From Alnus glutinosa (taxonomy: Eukaryota; Streptophyta; Magnoliopsida; Fagales; Betulaceae), in assembly GCF_958979055.1 (NCBI RefSeq), contig NC_084886.1, positions 13,564,654 through 13,628,653 of the forward strand: 64,000 nucleotides of DNA, written 5' to 3'. Positions 11,391 through 23,997 of this stretch are shown in pieces. The notes beneath the pieces were generated by a model. It ran no database searches, had not been told where the DNA came from, and worked only from the letters and a program-made list of their open reading frames with translations. How positions within the stretch are numbered: the first letter of the stretch is position 1; the number at the start of each line of letters is the position of its first letter. Position numbers and translations under genes: made by a program.

Positions 11391-11995
11391 GCAGGTACAA
11401 AAAATACAAGAACCATATATTACACCACAGAGTACAGGATTGTGAGTAATTTTCAAATTTTGTTTCCTTCATTTTTTGGCTATAATAAATTTCATACATT
11501 TTACTGTATTTGTTTATAATTTTTCCTAATTATTTATCATTCCAGTATTACTATATATTGTTGGGTTTGTATATATATTGTTGTGTCATTTTTTTGGTTT
11601 TGCTGTGGTTGGTTATTATGCATGGGAAATATGCATGCGTGAAGTTTTATGTTTTGTGGTCATATATTTTACCATTTACGAATTTGTGTTGTTATTATCA
11701 TTTTTGGCAATTATCATATTTTGGTTTTTGGAAATTCTAAAAAACCGAAATATGGAAAAATGACTCATAAAAATGGTCCTCATATACAAAATCACTTTTT
11801 AAAAATAAAATTATGAAATTGTTTAAAATAAAATTGAAACAAGTATATCGTACTATTTCAACATTTTTGGCTATAGAGAGAAAAATAAAATTGAAGGAAT
11901 CCTTTTTGGTAATTTCTTACAAAAACCATTTTAGAACAATAAAATGACCGTATCCGACAATTTCAACCAAAATTAAAATCAATAATTAATGAAAA
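11391..11995. other. AT-rich CACTA 1 interior with no gene
   Basis: Very AT-rich sequence with no credible coding signal. Frames of 61 and 76 codons at 11,510-11,763 are rich in F, L, Y and I, as expected from AT-rich random sequence. Confidence 0.6.
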
Positions 11996-11997
11996 AA

Positions 11998-12489
11998 AAA
12001 AACCCTTTAAAAAAAAAAACAAAAACCTTAACCCTAAACCCCTAAAAAAAACAAACACCCTAACCATAAACCCTAAATCCTAAACCCTTTACAAAAAGCA
12101 AAACCCTAACCTAAAGCCAAAACCCTATAACAAAACAAAAACTCTAACCCTAACCCTAAACCCTTTTTTTAAAAAAAAAACCCTAACACCCTAACCCTAA
12201 ACACTAAATCCTAAAACCATAACCGTAAAACCCTAACCCTAAGCCCTAAACCCTAAACCCGTAACAATAAACCCTTTTTTTTATATAAAAATTAAAAAAA
12301 AAAAAAAAAAAAAACCTTAAAACCTTAAACCCTTAAAACAAAACAAAAACCCTAACCCTAAAAAAAGACAAAAACTCTAAACCCTTAAGAAAAAACTAAA
12401 ACCCTAACCCTAAAAACAAAACAAAAACTCTAAACCCTTAATAAAAAACTAAAACTCTAACCCTAAAAACAAAACAAAAACTCTAAACC

Positions 12490-12534
<45 letters not shown>

Positions 12535-12712
12535 ACAAAAACCATAAACCCTTAAGAAAAAACAAAAACCCTAACCCTAAACCCAAAAAAAAAAAAAAAT
12601 ACAAAAACCCTAAACCCTTAAGGAAAAACTAAAACCCTAACCCTAAAAAAAAGACAAAAACTCTAAACCCTTAATAAAAAACTAAAACCCTAACCCTAAA
12701 AACAAAACATAG
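11998..12712 (-). repeat. Degenerate telomere-like array (CCCTAAA/CCCTAAC) with A-tracts
   Basis: About 700 bp made of CCCTAAA, CCCTAACC and AAACCCT variants mixed with A-rich spacers, including an A-tract of more than 40 bp near 12,489-12,531. It sits directly upstream of the transposase remnant, where the missing transposase coding region would be expected. The repeats are too irregular for a true telomere. Confidence 0.8.
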
Positions 12713-13344
12713 GTTGATGGCTTGGACGATCAACGTAGGGAGGAATTGGGTCACAAATTGGTTATGCGTTGTAGAGGGCTGAAGGAGGCAGCAGTCAAGT
12801 ACAACAGGTACGTGGTAAATGGAAAACTGTTCTGCATGCTTGCCCATGATGTGGGAAGGAGGACTCAGAACAGCGGCGTATGTGTTCCAACCGTTGAAGG
12901 CGAAACTTACTACGGCAGTTAACCGATATAGTTGAGGTCGAGTACTATGACAGGACTACGTACGTCCTATTTAAGTGCAATTGGGCAGACCCCACGATGG
13001 ACAGAGGATTCACAATAGACGAGTATGGCCTAATATTTGTCAACTTCAATCACCTCGTCCACATGGGAGAACTGATTAAGGATGAGCCATACGTGCTTAC
13101 ATCTTAGGTAGATCAAGTATTCTACGTCGAAGATGGAAGGAACCCAAATTGGGTTTGTGCAGTTAGGACCAAACCGCGCAACGTGTACGACGTTGGTCAG
13201 GGGGAAGGGAGTAATGAGGCAGGTACAACCTATCATGAGTGCGTACCGCTCGTACTAGCCACTGATGACCTACTCGATACAAATGATGAATTCGAGTACG
13301 ACAGGCCCGACATTGATCCGATTGAAGCTCCCGTGATACAATGA
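12713..13344 (+). pseudogene. C-terminal remnant of CACTA transposase (DUF4216-like)
   Basis: This reads as the C-terminal part of the large En/Spm transposase protein of plant CACTA elements, a region that Pfam calls DUF4216 from memory. Visible blocks include NRYVVNGKLF, GVCVPTVEGETYY, then in a shifted frame EVEYYD, YVLFKCNWAD, VNFNHLVH and VDQVFYVED, RNPNW, PRNVYDVGQGE. There is a single-base frameshift near 12,918 and an in-frame TAG near 13,106. The reading ends at TGA 13,342-13,344. The N-terminal catalytic Transposase_21-type domain is absent; a telomere-like array lies in its place. It is not functional. Confidence 0.75.
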
Positions 13345-13486
13345 TTGATATATTCATTGTTAGTACAATTCGCTTAAACTCAATACACTTTTTTTTTATT
13401 TGCATAAATTTCATTGTATAATTTGCATATTCATTAATAATATATAAAATATAAATTTTAATTAATTTGTCTACATTTGTTCGCAG

Positions 13487-16200
13487 GTATCGATGCACCA
13501 GAGACCCCCTCCTTGTGCATATCGGGCACCCCGCCCACCCGTGCCCCCCATGACCACACCCACAGATTCGACGGCATTATATATTGCGGCGTGGCTACAC
13601 CACCCAGATGCCGCTTATAGACCATTGTTGCCGGGTACGTTGGCCGTGCCCACGTCAGATCACGGGCAGACCAGCACAGCTGGATGTTGCAGTTCTCCAT
13701 ATTCGGAGCCCTCGACATTATCTTAGATAGGGTTCACCCCACCAAGTAACGTGGCTCGATGGTGGGTGCGAGAGGTAATGGGGCCACATGGTTATGCGCC
13801 GTACTTTCCGTATACATATACTGCACCTATGCCATGTGGATCTGATAGTGAGACACAGGATGATAGGTTTCCTCTGCCACAGACCGGGAAGATGCAGATG
13901 CCGACTGTGGGGTTGGGACAAATGCCAGCACAGGCAGCGATGCAGGGCCAGATTATGGGGTTGAGACAGATGCCAGCATCGGCGGCGAGTCAAGGCCCGG
14001 GGCCTGGAGAGAGCCAGGTGCCTTTATCTAGTGAGAGCCAGGTGCCACTTTCCGGTGAGAGTCAGATGCCAGATCTAGGGGGGAGCCAGATTCCCCATGA
14101 GGGAGATGTTGCGATGTTGGGTCCCGATCATTTAGCCCCCGATAGCCCCCAGGATATGCTTTCAGAGGATGATGAGCAGGCTCCCCCAGCGAGAGGGGTT
14201 AGTGAGGAGGTCGCAGGCGACCCAGCGCATACAGATTGACCAGATTCGGTTGATGGGTAAGTACATATTTAGACACCATTAAAACTCATATTATGTTACC
14301 AAAAGTAAATATTAAGTTTGAAAGAAAAATAAATTGAATTTACAATTTATTAATATAATTATGTTTTTTAGTGTTAAACAATTAAATGTTGTATATTTTT
14401 TTCATTAGGGTACAACCTAGACAGAAGCATATATTATGAGGTGATTAGGAACCCAAAGAGAAAATGGGTGCTCCCGAGGGGGAAGAAGATTGTGTTGCAG
14501 TACAATGCTGCGATACAACCTGTAGGACGAGCTTGCAATCGTTTTAGGCGGGCTGAGGGCATACTTATCAGGAGTGGGTCCTTCATACATATGCGAGACG
14601 AATGTGCGAAAGTAGATAAGCAGATTAAAAAGGTTATGTGGCACGCGCTGATGGTATGGTTATGAATCTAATTTATTTATTTATTTAAATTAAATCTAAG
14701 ATTAAGTTTCTCTTGAACTTTTAAAATTAATGCTTACTTTGAATGTGCAGGAGGAGTTCTATCTACCTGTATCAGTAGATGAGCGCAAGGCACAACAGGA
14801 AACGTGGAATGATATTGGTCGCAAGCACCGCTCGTGGAAGTCGAAGTTCAAAACCAAGCTACATATTCGAGACGGTGACACACCCGAGATTATACGTGCA
14901 AGAGTGCCAAACAAAGTTTTTGAGAAGTATGACGCAGAAGATGTGGAGTTCCTGCTGACCGACTGGTGCTCTGAGTAAAAAAGGGTATGTTGGTCTTTGA
15001 ATGTATGACCAAAAAATGTTGTGTTTTTTAATAACAGTTAATTTAATTTTGATTACTAATTTAATTATGTCAATGCTTACATTTTTACCATTATGTTCAA
15101 TGCGTAGGCGACCTATGAACGGATGAAGCGTTTGCGCGAGCAGAATGACCTCCCCCATTGTACAGGATCCAAAAGTTATGCTAGATTTAATCACGAGGAG
15201 ATATGAACAAATATATGTAAATACAATATTTGTTGCTAATTGTTGCTAATTGTCACTATTTTCTCGCCCTCTATTTGTTATATATTTCAACTGGATGGCG
15301 ATAGGCATGTACATCTGGCACGCCCCCCACTCGCGCCAAGTCGTTCGTGAATACGCACACAAGGAAGGACGGCACTTACCTGAATGAACACACACGGGTC
15401 CTATGCGTATGCTACTGATCTATTTTACTAATATTTCTAAGTTATGTGTGTGATATGACATTATTCAATATATGTGTATTTTATGTTGATGACGTACAGG
15501 AGAGGATGACGCAGAATTTATCCACTGATCCTGCCGCCACACAGAGCGTCTCACAAAACACGGTGCGTTGGGCACCGAACGACGCGGACGAACAGGCGAT
15601 TGGGAAGCCTGAGTACGCGGGGAGGGTTCGGCAGGTTGGACTGAACGTTACTCCTATTCGTGGGACGTGTTTCTAGTACAGGTCTCGCTCACAGGGGGCT
15701 CCATCAGAGGGCACGTCCCAAGCTTTGGCTGAACATGCCCGGGAGGTGGCGGATTTGCGGGCAGAGCTACGTGCCGAGCGAGAGAGAAATGACAGCTTGG
15801 AGCAGCGCATGCGACAGTTCGAGGCATGTCCTCTATGGGAGTATCGCATGGCACAGTAGGTGCTCAGCAGTCTTCACCTGCAAACGTAGGTAGCACGTCG
15901 TCTGTTAGTAGTGCATCTGCAAGTATGATTCATATTGTATATACGACATAATTATTTTAAATTTCTTTTCATTACTTGTCTAACTTTGCGTATAGTATTA
16001 TATTATAATTGTTTTTATTATTTGCAGGTAATGCGACAACAATTGGTTCGTTGTCGCCCTCTGGACAACGGCTGAGCCAGCACTCCCCTGTCGGGACCCC
16101 ATCGCCTCTTACACCGTCCCTTGAGCAACAATCGCCGGGTGGCCAGCACACACCTGCGACAGTACCTTGTGATCCGCAGAGACGCCCTTTAGATTCGTAG
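13487..16200 (+). pseudogene. Degraded second CACTA gene (Ptta/En/Spm, Transposase_24-like)
   Basis: A multi-exon plus-strand gene in pieces. A Pro-rich start follows an AG acceptor near 13,486. A Met/Gln/Pro-rich low-complexity segment covers 13,751-14,239. Later exon-like blocks lie at 14,409-14,660 and 14,751-14,978 ([22 protein letters not shown]), 15,108-15,207 ([13 protein letters not shown]), 15,500-15,677 and 15,678-15,860 (a coiled-coil segment AREVADLRAELRAERERN), and 16,028-16,200. The block W...K..K followed by H.TGSKS.A is the hallmark of the Ptta/En/Spm family that accompanies CACTA transposases. Stop codons (for example in RHLPE*THTG near 15,385) and frame changes show decay. 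It is thought to encode the accessory DNA-binding protein. Confidence 0.7.
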
Positions 16201-16765
16201 ATATTTTATATAATTATTTTTGGCTTGTAAAGATTTGTGTAGTTAACAAACACGTTATTAATTATTAATTTGTGTAATTTAATTTTGTGATATTTTGGGG
16301 TAAAATAGATTTTGCGATATTTTAGGCCGGCAATAACAAAATTATAACAAAAAAAAGAAATTACAAAACAAATTTCAAAAATAATTAACCTAAATAAAAA
16401 TACAATTAGGTATTTAAAAAAGAATTAAATTAAAAATTAAATTAAATAAAAATACAATTAAATTTTGAAAAAAGAATAAAAGTAAAAATTATATTAATTG
16501 GAAAATTATATTAAAAATAATATAAATTAAATAAAAAAATATAATTTAAAATAATTAAATAACATTTTGCCACGTGTATTACAGTACACGTGGCACAGTG
16601 GACACGTGTATTACTGTACACGCGGCCAAATGTACATTTAGCTACACCCGGATCTAACACACGTGGAACATGTGGCCAGTGACACGTGGACACCTGTTAG
16701 CCACGTGTACAGTGTCCGTACACGTGACTAGATGAAAGTGGCTAAATGCAATTTTTTTTGTAGTG

Positions 16766-17144
16766 GCTCCTGCTTTCTTTTAATCATCATTGTAATAGTC
16801 ATCATACAGATCATAATCATGGTCAATGAATGTAGGTCTCCATTCGTCTTCTGTGAATTGACACATGAATGTATCATGTCCCTATTCATTACAGTATATA
16901 CAATATTCTAATCGTTATGTGCCATCAGAATCTAATGCAATACTTTCATCTATAATTTCCTTAGGATTTATGTCTGTCTGACTCCACCACTTCTCATTCT
17001 GGTAAATATATTTTCTTTGACGAAGAAGTTGTTCCCAAATTTCTAGAGCAGAAATATCTTCTCCAAAGAATGATTCTATCATTTTTAGCTAAGACTTTTC
17101 TTACTGGAGATAATTCTTGGACAGCATTTATCATGAATTTTTCC

Positions 17145-17146
<2 letters not shown>
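16766..17146 (-). pseudogene. Second copy of the CCHC retroelement fragment, split off by CACTA 1
   Basis: Matches 5,998-6,366 in the same orientation, including the CCHC segment, with substitutions and small indels. It directly continues LTR copy c once CACTA 1 is removed. It ends at the GT microsatellite at 17,149. Confidence 0.65.

Positions 17147-17148
<2 letters not shown>

Positions 17149-17239
<91 letters not shown>
17149..17239. repeat. (TG)n microsatellite at the junction of two repeats
   Basis: About 45 TG units followed by TCTGTG variants. The unit B counterpart at 37,639-37,667 has about 14 units. Unit A-to-B homology resumes here after the retroelement and CACTA 1 block. Confidence 0.95.
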
Positions 17240-17240
<1 letters not shown>

Positions 17241-18115
17241 TGTGTCTGTGTCTGTGTGTTAACGGTATATTTAATATATTGAACCCTAACCATAGTTTAG
17301 TGTTATATATAGTATATATACACGTATAGTTAGGGTTTAGATTTGTGTACTACGTACACAAATAAAATATATGCTACAAAAAATATATATGTCAACTTAG
17401 AGGTTAATACTATGTACATAATGTATATATACAATTTATATACCCTAACCCTAGATTTGTGTATATATATATATATAAACCTTATACTTTAACAAAGGAA
17501 TACTACTTTAATTTGTTATATATACACTCTTCTCCTTATATTTTATATATTGAACTCTAATCCTAATTTAGTGCTATATATAGTATATATACTTAGGGTT
17601 AGGGTTTACATCCGTGTCATATATATCCCTTTAAGAATATATGCCACTTAAATTTCATGCAATACTATATCCATAATATTGTACATATACTATTTATTAA
17701 AAAATAACCCTAGGTTGAAGCTATATATAACATACGTAGGGTTAGGGTTTACATTAACTTGGGTACGTACTATATATACATCTTGGTATTTTATCCCATA
17801 ACTAATTAATACTAATTAAGTCCTTGTTTATCTTAATACATGCGTTAATGGTATATTTTATATATTGAACCCTAACCCTATTTTAGTGCTATATATAATA
17901 TATATACCAACATATATATTTTATCTGCAATTTGAAAAATTAATACTACTTTATATATACCAACATATACACTTTTTTGCGTGTGTTTTATTTATTGAAC
18001 TCTAAAGTTCCGTATTCTAGTATTATATGTGATACATACATTTAGGGTTAGGGTTTACATTCGTGTACTATTTAAATACTTTAGAAAATATATGTCAAAT
18101 AACTTCCAATTAATT

Positions 18116-18174
<59 letters not shown>

Positions 18175-18555
18175 CTACATATACAATTTATATACCTCGA
18201 CCTTAGATTTGTGCCATATATAGTATGTGTACATATATATAGTTGGGGTTTACTTTTGCGTACTATAAAAAATATATATATTTTTAAATTTTTCACGTTA
18301 AAAAAGTCTAAAACTACTTTAAATATTTAATTTAATGAACTCCTACGTATCCTAGCTAATTTAGTGATATAGCTAGGATACGTCAATTCTCTCTCTCAGT
18401 ACTATTCACTCTCTCTCTCTCGTTAATCTCAGCTCTCTCAGCTCGCTCACTCTCTCTCTCTCTCTCTTACCGTCTCACAGCTCCACCCTCTGGCGAGCCG
18501 CACCACCTTCCGTCCCCACTCTCTCCTAATATTTTTGTGATATTTTAGGGGAAAA

Positions 18556-18640
<85 letters not shown>

Positions 18641-19030
18641 GGTTTTTAATTTTTTTTTAAAAAAAATTGCATTTTGCCACGTGGATTATGGTCCACATGG
18701 TCGTAGTCGGCCAAGTGTTCATTGTACACACGGCCACATGGATTCGAGCCACGTTGCCAATTGTAGCCACGTGGACAATAATCCATGTGGCTAATGTGCC
18801 ACGTGGATCTAATCCACGTGGCTGACGTGTCGCGACGTGGTCAAACTGCCACGTGGCACAATGGCAACGTGGACAGCGTTGCCACGTTGCAAATTGCATA
18901 TTTCGCAACAACTGGATCTACCACGCTGCCGACACGTCGCCAATGACACATGGCGAACAGTTTGTCGCATAGATGGACCCCATACACGTGGCAAATTACA
19001 AGTGGCGAATTGCAATTTTTTTTTGTAGTC
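17240..19030 (+). mobile_element. Right half of CACTA element 2, unit A copy
   Basis: Homologous to 37,668-39,509. It has telomere-motif repeats (17,280-18,060), AT microsatellites (18,119-18,168 and 18,559-18,634), the CT-rich block (18,385-18,520), CACGTGG subterminal motifs (18,675-19,010) and a degenerate terminus GTAGTC at 19,030. The TAT following it matches the target duplication of the unit B copy. The left half has been lost and replaced by the block at 5194-17,146. Confidence 0.85.
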
Positions 19031-19346
19031 TATGTCTAAGCCACCATTCAAAAGTATTATTATAGAGGGATCTATATGTAGAAACTTTCGATGAGGGATG
19101 ATTGGAACTTTTACATATGTTTACATCTATATAGTATGTTTTAAATGTTTTCTGGATATTCAGTGTTTACTGTATTAGCTATTGGTAAATTGTGGTTGAT
19201 ATAGTGCTCGCATGACTAAAAAAAAAAAAAAATGTTTGTTCTTTGTGAAAACTCGGTTAGTTTAATATCACTAAGGTCTTAGTATGTTTTATATTGAGAC
19301 TGTGGACTCATTCTTTCACCTATGCAAATGTAGATATCACCACAAC
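19031..19346 (-). mobile_element. Remnant of the long LTR sequence flanking CACTA 2, unit A
   Basis: Matches the reverse complement of about 2,480-2,790 of the 2.5-kb LTR-type insertion, and 39,510-39,838 in unit B. CACTA 2 had inserted into this LTR before the segmental duplication. The homology stops abruptly at CCGTGTAG. Confidence 0.7.
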
Positions 19347-20300
19347 CGTGTAGTTTAACCGTCAGGAATTGTTTCCTGACGATTTTTCAGGAAGTTCTGG
19401 ATGGTTCAAAATCGTCTAAAAATATGTGAATTTTTATAGTGATTTCCTCTTTTTCAAAGAGTATGATTCCTTACTACATAGGATAGTTGTGTGAAAAATT
19501 AGCAGGAAATCATATTTCTTATTATTATTATTAAATATTCTATTTGCATGGATTAGTGCTAGTAATTAAGTTGCCTTTCAAAAGAGTAATGTAGACCCAT
19601 TGAATTTCTTTTGCTTGGTGCCCTTTTGGCTTTTGCTTGATGCACTTTGCCTTAATTAGAGCAACAAATTAATAAAAGACGTACACCTCCATAGCCCGTA
19701 GAGTCATGAGATATATGTACAAATTCTAGGGCTTTTCGTCTGAATCATTAATATTTCAGGTTTTCTTTTTGTCCAAGTTTTGCTTTGCGTTTCTATGGAA
19801 CCACCGAGAAGTCGCAATCCCAGTTTACTGAGGAAGAGGTCCCTATATTTCATCTCAAATTCTTCGTTTCAATTGCTACATATGTATAATAAAAGTTATT
19901 GTCATTTTATTTTTAATTTTTTGAGATTTTTTTAGTTACTTAGTTTTTGTATTCTTGACGGGTAGGTTGTATTAATGTCGCACATATATATGTTCCTAAA
20001 CCCTAGCTGTTAGCCAATATTGAGTTTTCGTTTGAAAAAGAAGATTCGATCCAGAGATTCATCAATCAAATGACAGTATTTTGGCCATCACTTTAGATGC
20101 ACATGCCAGGAACATTTGTTGCTCACTACAAAATTTCTGTTGTTTTGTGTCTTTTGAAAAACAATGTGAATGGTGGAATAAACGGTGTCAACTAATTGAC
20201 GACACTTTAAAAACACATAATCTAGGAAATAAATAAGAATAAGAAAGAGATACAGAAAATTAAAGTGGTTCGACTTATAGCTTAAAGCTACACGTCAAAA
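19347..20300. other. Non-coding sequence upstream of the ubiquitin-like pseudogene
   Basis: Duplicated at 39,839-41,020. The first 100 bp (to about 19,441) resemble a DNA-transposon end, since the unit B version closes with TTTTTGTAGTG. A CACTACAAAATTTC motif at 20,124 is another possible transposon end. I see no gene. Confidence 0.5.
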
Positions 20301-20302
20301 CC

Positions 20303-21095
<793 letters not shown>

Positions 21096-22151
21096 TATGT
21101 TCCACGTTGATTACGTATGTGTGTATATATCTATATTATTGGCATGTATATATAGGCCTCTTCTATAGGATATTTAGTATGATTCAATATTATACAGCTT
21201 TATTCTCAACATAATATTAGAGTTAAAAGTCTTGAGTTTAAACTTTGTCTTCATCAATTCATCTTTCATTTCAATTAAATATCTCACGTGTTGGGTCTCA
21301 CTGATTAAGAGAGAGTTTAAATTTACACCTCCAGAAAAGTATTAGAATGTTAATTAAATTATTAAATTTACTATTTTTCTATTGATTTAAGTTTTTGAGA
21401 TAAATTGTGATGTGATTTAACATGCACAATTCATTCACCTCTAAAAATAGCTTGATCTAGATATTTGTTAAGAAATGGACTGGGGAGACCATTACTCTTG
21501 ATGTACAACCATGTAAAACCATCAAAGTTGTCATGCAAGGACAAGATTTTTCGGAAACTTAAGGATTCCTCATCCTCCTCCTCATCATCATCATCAATTT
21601 GTATATCTACATAATCTATAATATTTAATTAGAAATATGGCGAAAGTAACTTCCTTACAGCTTATTCAGACATGATGCCAATAGGGTCAATTACAAACAG
21701 GAAAAAAAAAAAAAAAAAAAAAAAAATCCTCTAAGTGGTTCATGCATGTGCAGCTAGCTAGCTTCCTTTAATCTCTCGGACAAAATTTCAGAAACTTTCT
21801 GGAATTTGAAAGCTAGCTCTATGAAGCAACTTCTGCTTGGAATTGAATGTAGGCTCCTTAATTAGTCTATTTAAGCCTGCTGCATGCGTCTGATAATCAT
21901 TTCAACATATATAGGCTCCTTTGCGGTTTGAGTTCCTTCCACGTACAGCTTGACGAGATCCTGATCCTTGTGTTGAATCACCAGGAATACTTAAAGCTTA
22001 ACATTTGTGAATTTGAATATATATATATATATTCACATCCATTTCGTGATCTTACAGCAGAAAACAATGAATATTGCGACTTATCGAGTTTAAACATCTA
22101 TTTTATTTTATCACACATTTAATTTCCTCTTCAACTCTCATCATTATTTAT
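21096..22151. other. Non-coding duplicated sequence with a ubiquitin fragment
   Basis: Homologous to 42,938-43,903. Apart from the ubiquitin-like fragment at about 21,453-21,560 (VKKWTGETITLDVQP-like), there is an A-tract near 21,702-21,726 and no gene. The last 150 bp are the likely 3' UTR of the CRIB-gene remnant. Confidence 0.6.
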
Positions 22152-22609
22152 TTATATCCTCACTCCCTCCTTTTCCAAAACCGAGTTTATAAGGTGGTTC
22201 TCATTGCTCTTCATCAGCCCATGCCCAGATCTGGAATCAGATCCCAAATCTGTGAAATGGATGTCCGGTAAAGAATTCTGGTCTTTTGACCTCGACGACT
22301 TTATTGACACGCCGCCCTTTGACTTCCTCTGGCGAGATTGTTTGGGGACAGCAGGCAGGTCTTGTAATGGCAAGTCTTTTCCATTTATCGAATTCCGGTG
22401 CCGTCTCGTGTGCCGTGCACTGCCTGGTGAATCTCGGCATGGGGAATCCATTAGTACTGATGCATCCGTTGAGCGGTGGCGCCTGGAGTGCTTTGGTGCA
22501 TCACAGCTACTTCGAGGGGAGTTAGCAGGTGAGCCATGGCCACTTCCTGCTGATTTAATATGTTGGAGCAGGGACTCTTTAATCCCAGCGCCACTTCGCT
22601 TTATATGAT
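22152..22609 (-). pseudogene. Last exon of a CRIB-domain (RIC-type) gene, truncated unit A copy
   Basis: Corresponds to exon 4 of the complete gene at 43,904-46,308. It has the same AG acceptor (TTTTGTAG before 22,609), the same stop and an open frame of 151 residues rich in Ser, Arg, Lys and His. Only a scrap of exon 3 survives upstream (23,973-23,996), where one base is missing before the donor site. Exons 1 and 2, which hold the start codon and the CRIB motif, are gone. Even if transcribed it could not make a ROP-binding protein. The exon itself has no stop codon, so truncation is probably recent. Confidence 0.85.
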
Positions 22610-23972
22610 CTACAAAAGACAACATCTTACTACTGTTAGCAGTTTCTTTAAATTTCATTCACTTCTTTAAATTAGAAAAAATTCTTAAAAAGGTCATTGA
22701 ATCAAAATTTTTTTTTTTTTTCTTTAAACTAAAGAAACACCAAAAATTGTACCATAAATCTAGAGAAACAAAAATGATTTTTTTAACATTATTTTAATTA
22801 ATATAAAAAACTTTTTATTTTCTCTCTCATTTTTGTAGCATTTATTTAAATTAAACAATATTTAAATTATTATCTTTCCTCTCTCTTTCCATAGTATTTA
22901 ATTTAAAGAATGTTAAAATAGTATAGTGAAAAGATAAGGGAAGCTATTGTGAAATGTATTTAAATATGGAAGCAAAAAATAACTTAGTTTCTTAAATTGA
23001 AAAAAACTTTTAGGAAAATACTAGAATTACAACAAGTGCACTACAAGTGCACAACTCCAAGGCATATTGGGGAAGACCCACATATGTGGGTCTCACCCCA
23101 ATGTGCATTGGAGTTGTGCACTTGTAATTTATGTATCACTACCCAAAGTTTTAAGGGAAGCTGCTCCTAGTGCTCGGCTCTGGTGTCTTGTCAAGTGCCA
23201 AATAATGTGAAAAAAATTTCAAAATTCAGTTTTATTGTTTTTTCTTTTTTGGAAGCTTAATTCAGTTACACTTCCTCCTCGAAGAATAAGCGATTTTGCA
23301 ATCATAACTTTAAATTTTTAAAATTTGCTTGGTTGGTAAATTAAAACAATAATCAAAATAATAAATGCTTTGGACTCACCCACGGCTTGGCAGTAGGTCT
23401 AATGACGAATTTTCACTATTGTTTTCTTTTTAAAAAAGAGGGGCATTATGGGCATTTTAAAAAAAATAGTGAAATTAAAAGAGACTGAAACATAGGATAC
23501 CAACTTTATATAAATTTTTAAACTGTGCGTATATAATTGCAAAACCACTTATATATATTTTGAGGGTATAAGTGAATTAAGTTTCCCCTTATTCTTTTTT
23601 GTAATAATAATAATAAAAAATAAAATAAAAATAAATAAATAAAGCTTGTCCCAACCTCATCAAGGTATGGATCCAGGCAACTAATATTAATAGAATTGAA
23701 GATTTACATTTAAAGAATCGAAATCTCATCCTAGCTAGTGCCACTCTGAAAATTTCTCTAAGGCCACTGAACCATTATCATCAATGGTTTTCCCTTGTTC
23801 TTTTCAATACTGAACGATCAACTTAAAAAAAATAATAATAATAATAATAATAAAAATTAAATAATATTAAATTAAATTAAAAAATTTTAAAAAAAAATGG
23901 CTATCTAATTTGAAGGCCTAATTCCAGCAATATACGTGTAAATTAAATGATATGATTTTAGAAGAAGCAAAC
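22610..23972. other. Intron of the truncated CRIB gene, with a hairpin insertion
   Basis: Homologous to intron 3 of the complete gene (44,365-45,641). It carries a perfect-looking hairpin at 23,044-23,125 absent from unit B. AT-rich, no coding signal. Confidence 0.7.
23044..23125. mobile_element. Short hairpin MITE-like insertion, unit A only
   Basis: Arms of about 40 bp (ACAAGTGCACAACTCC... and its complement) meet at CATATG. Unit B lacks about 130 bp here (23,015-23,146), and TTTTA followed by GG remains on both sides as a possible target duplication. Confidence 0.7.
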
Positions 23973-23997
23973 CTTAGGTGACAATTTAGCTGCTCCA

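Larger units (their letters stand above)
8371..16765 (+). mobile_element. CACTA (En/Spm) transposon 1, internally deleted
   Basis: Termini are CACTACAAAAAAAACC at 8371 and ...TTTTTTTTGTAGTG ending at 16,765, the CACTA-superfamily signature. A 3-bp target duplication is present with one change (ACT at 8368-8370, GCT at 16,766-16,768). The uninterrupted target is seen at 5,990-6,005. Both ends carry many CACGTG-centred subterminal motifs (8390-8650 and 16,568-16,740), as expected for transposase-binding subterminal repeats. Inside are telomere-motif repeats, CT-rich tracts, a C-terminal remnant of the large transposase gene and a second degraded gene. The catalytic transposase domain is missing, so the element is non-autonomous. 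Confidence 0.9.

Noticed and set aside
11110..11416. Open frames in the CT-rich tract
   Set aside because: They are products of simple (CT)n repeats, giving Ser/Leu or Arg/Glu strings on either strand.
11998..12712. A true telomere or chromosome end
   Set aside because: The CCCTAAA units are irregular, mixed with A-tracts, and lie inside a CACTA element with intact ends.
16994..17329. Open frames across the TG microsatellite
   Set aside because: Cys-Val or Thr-His strings from a dinucleotide repeat, with no coding support.
22204..22608. 134-codon plus-strand frame at the CRIB exon (also 43,959-44,363)
   Set aside because: It is antisense to a better supported exon with splice sites and a family match, and owes its openness to that exon's codon pattern.
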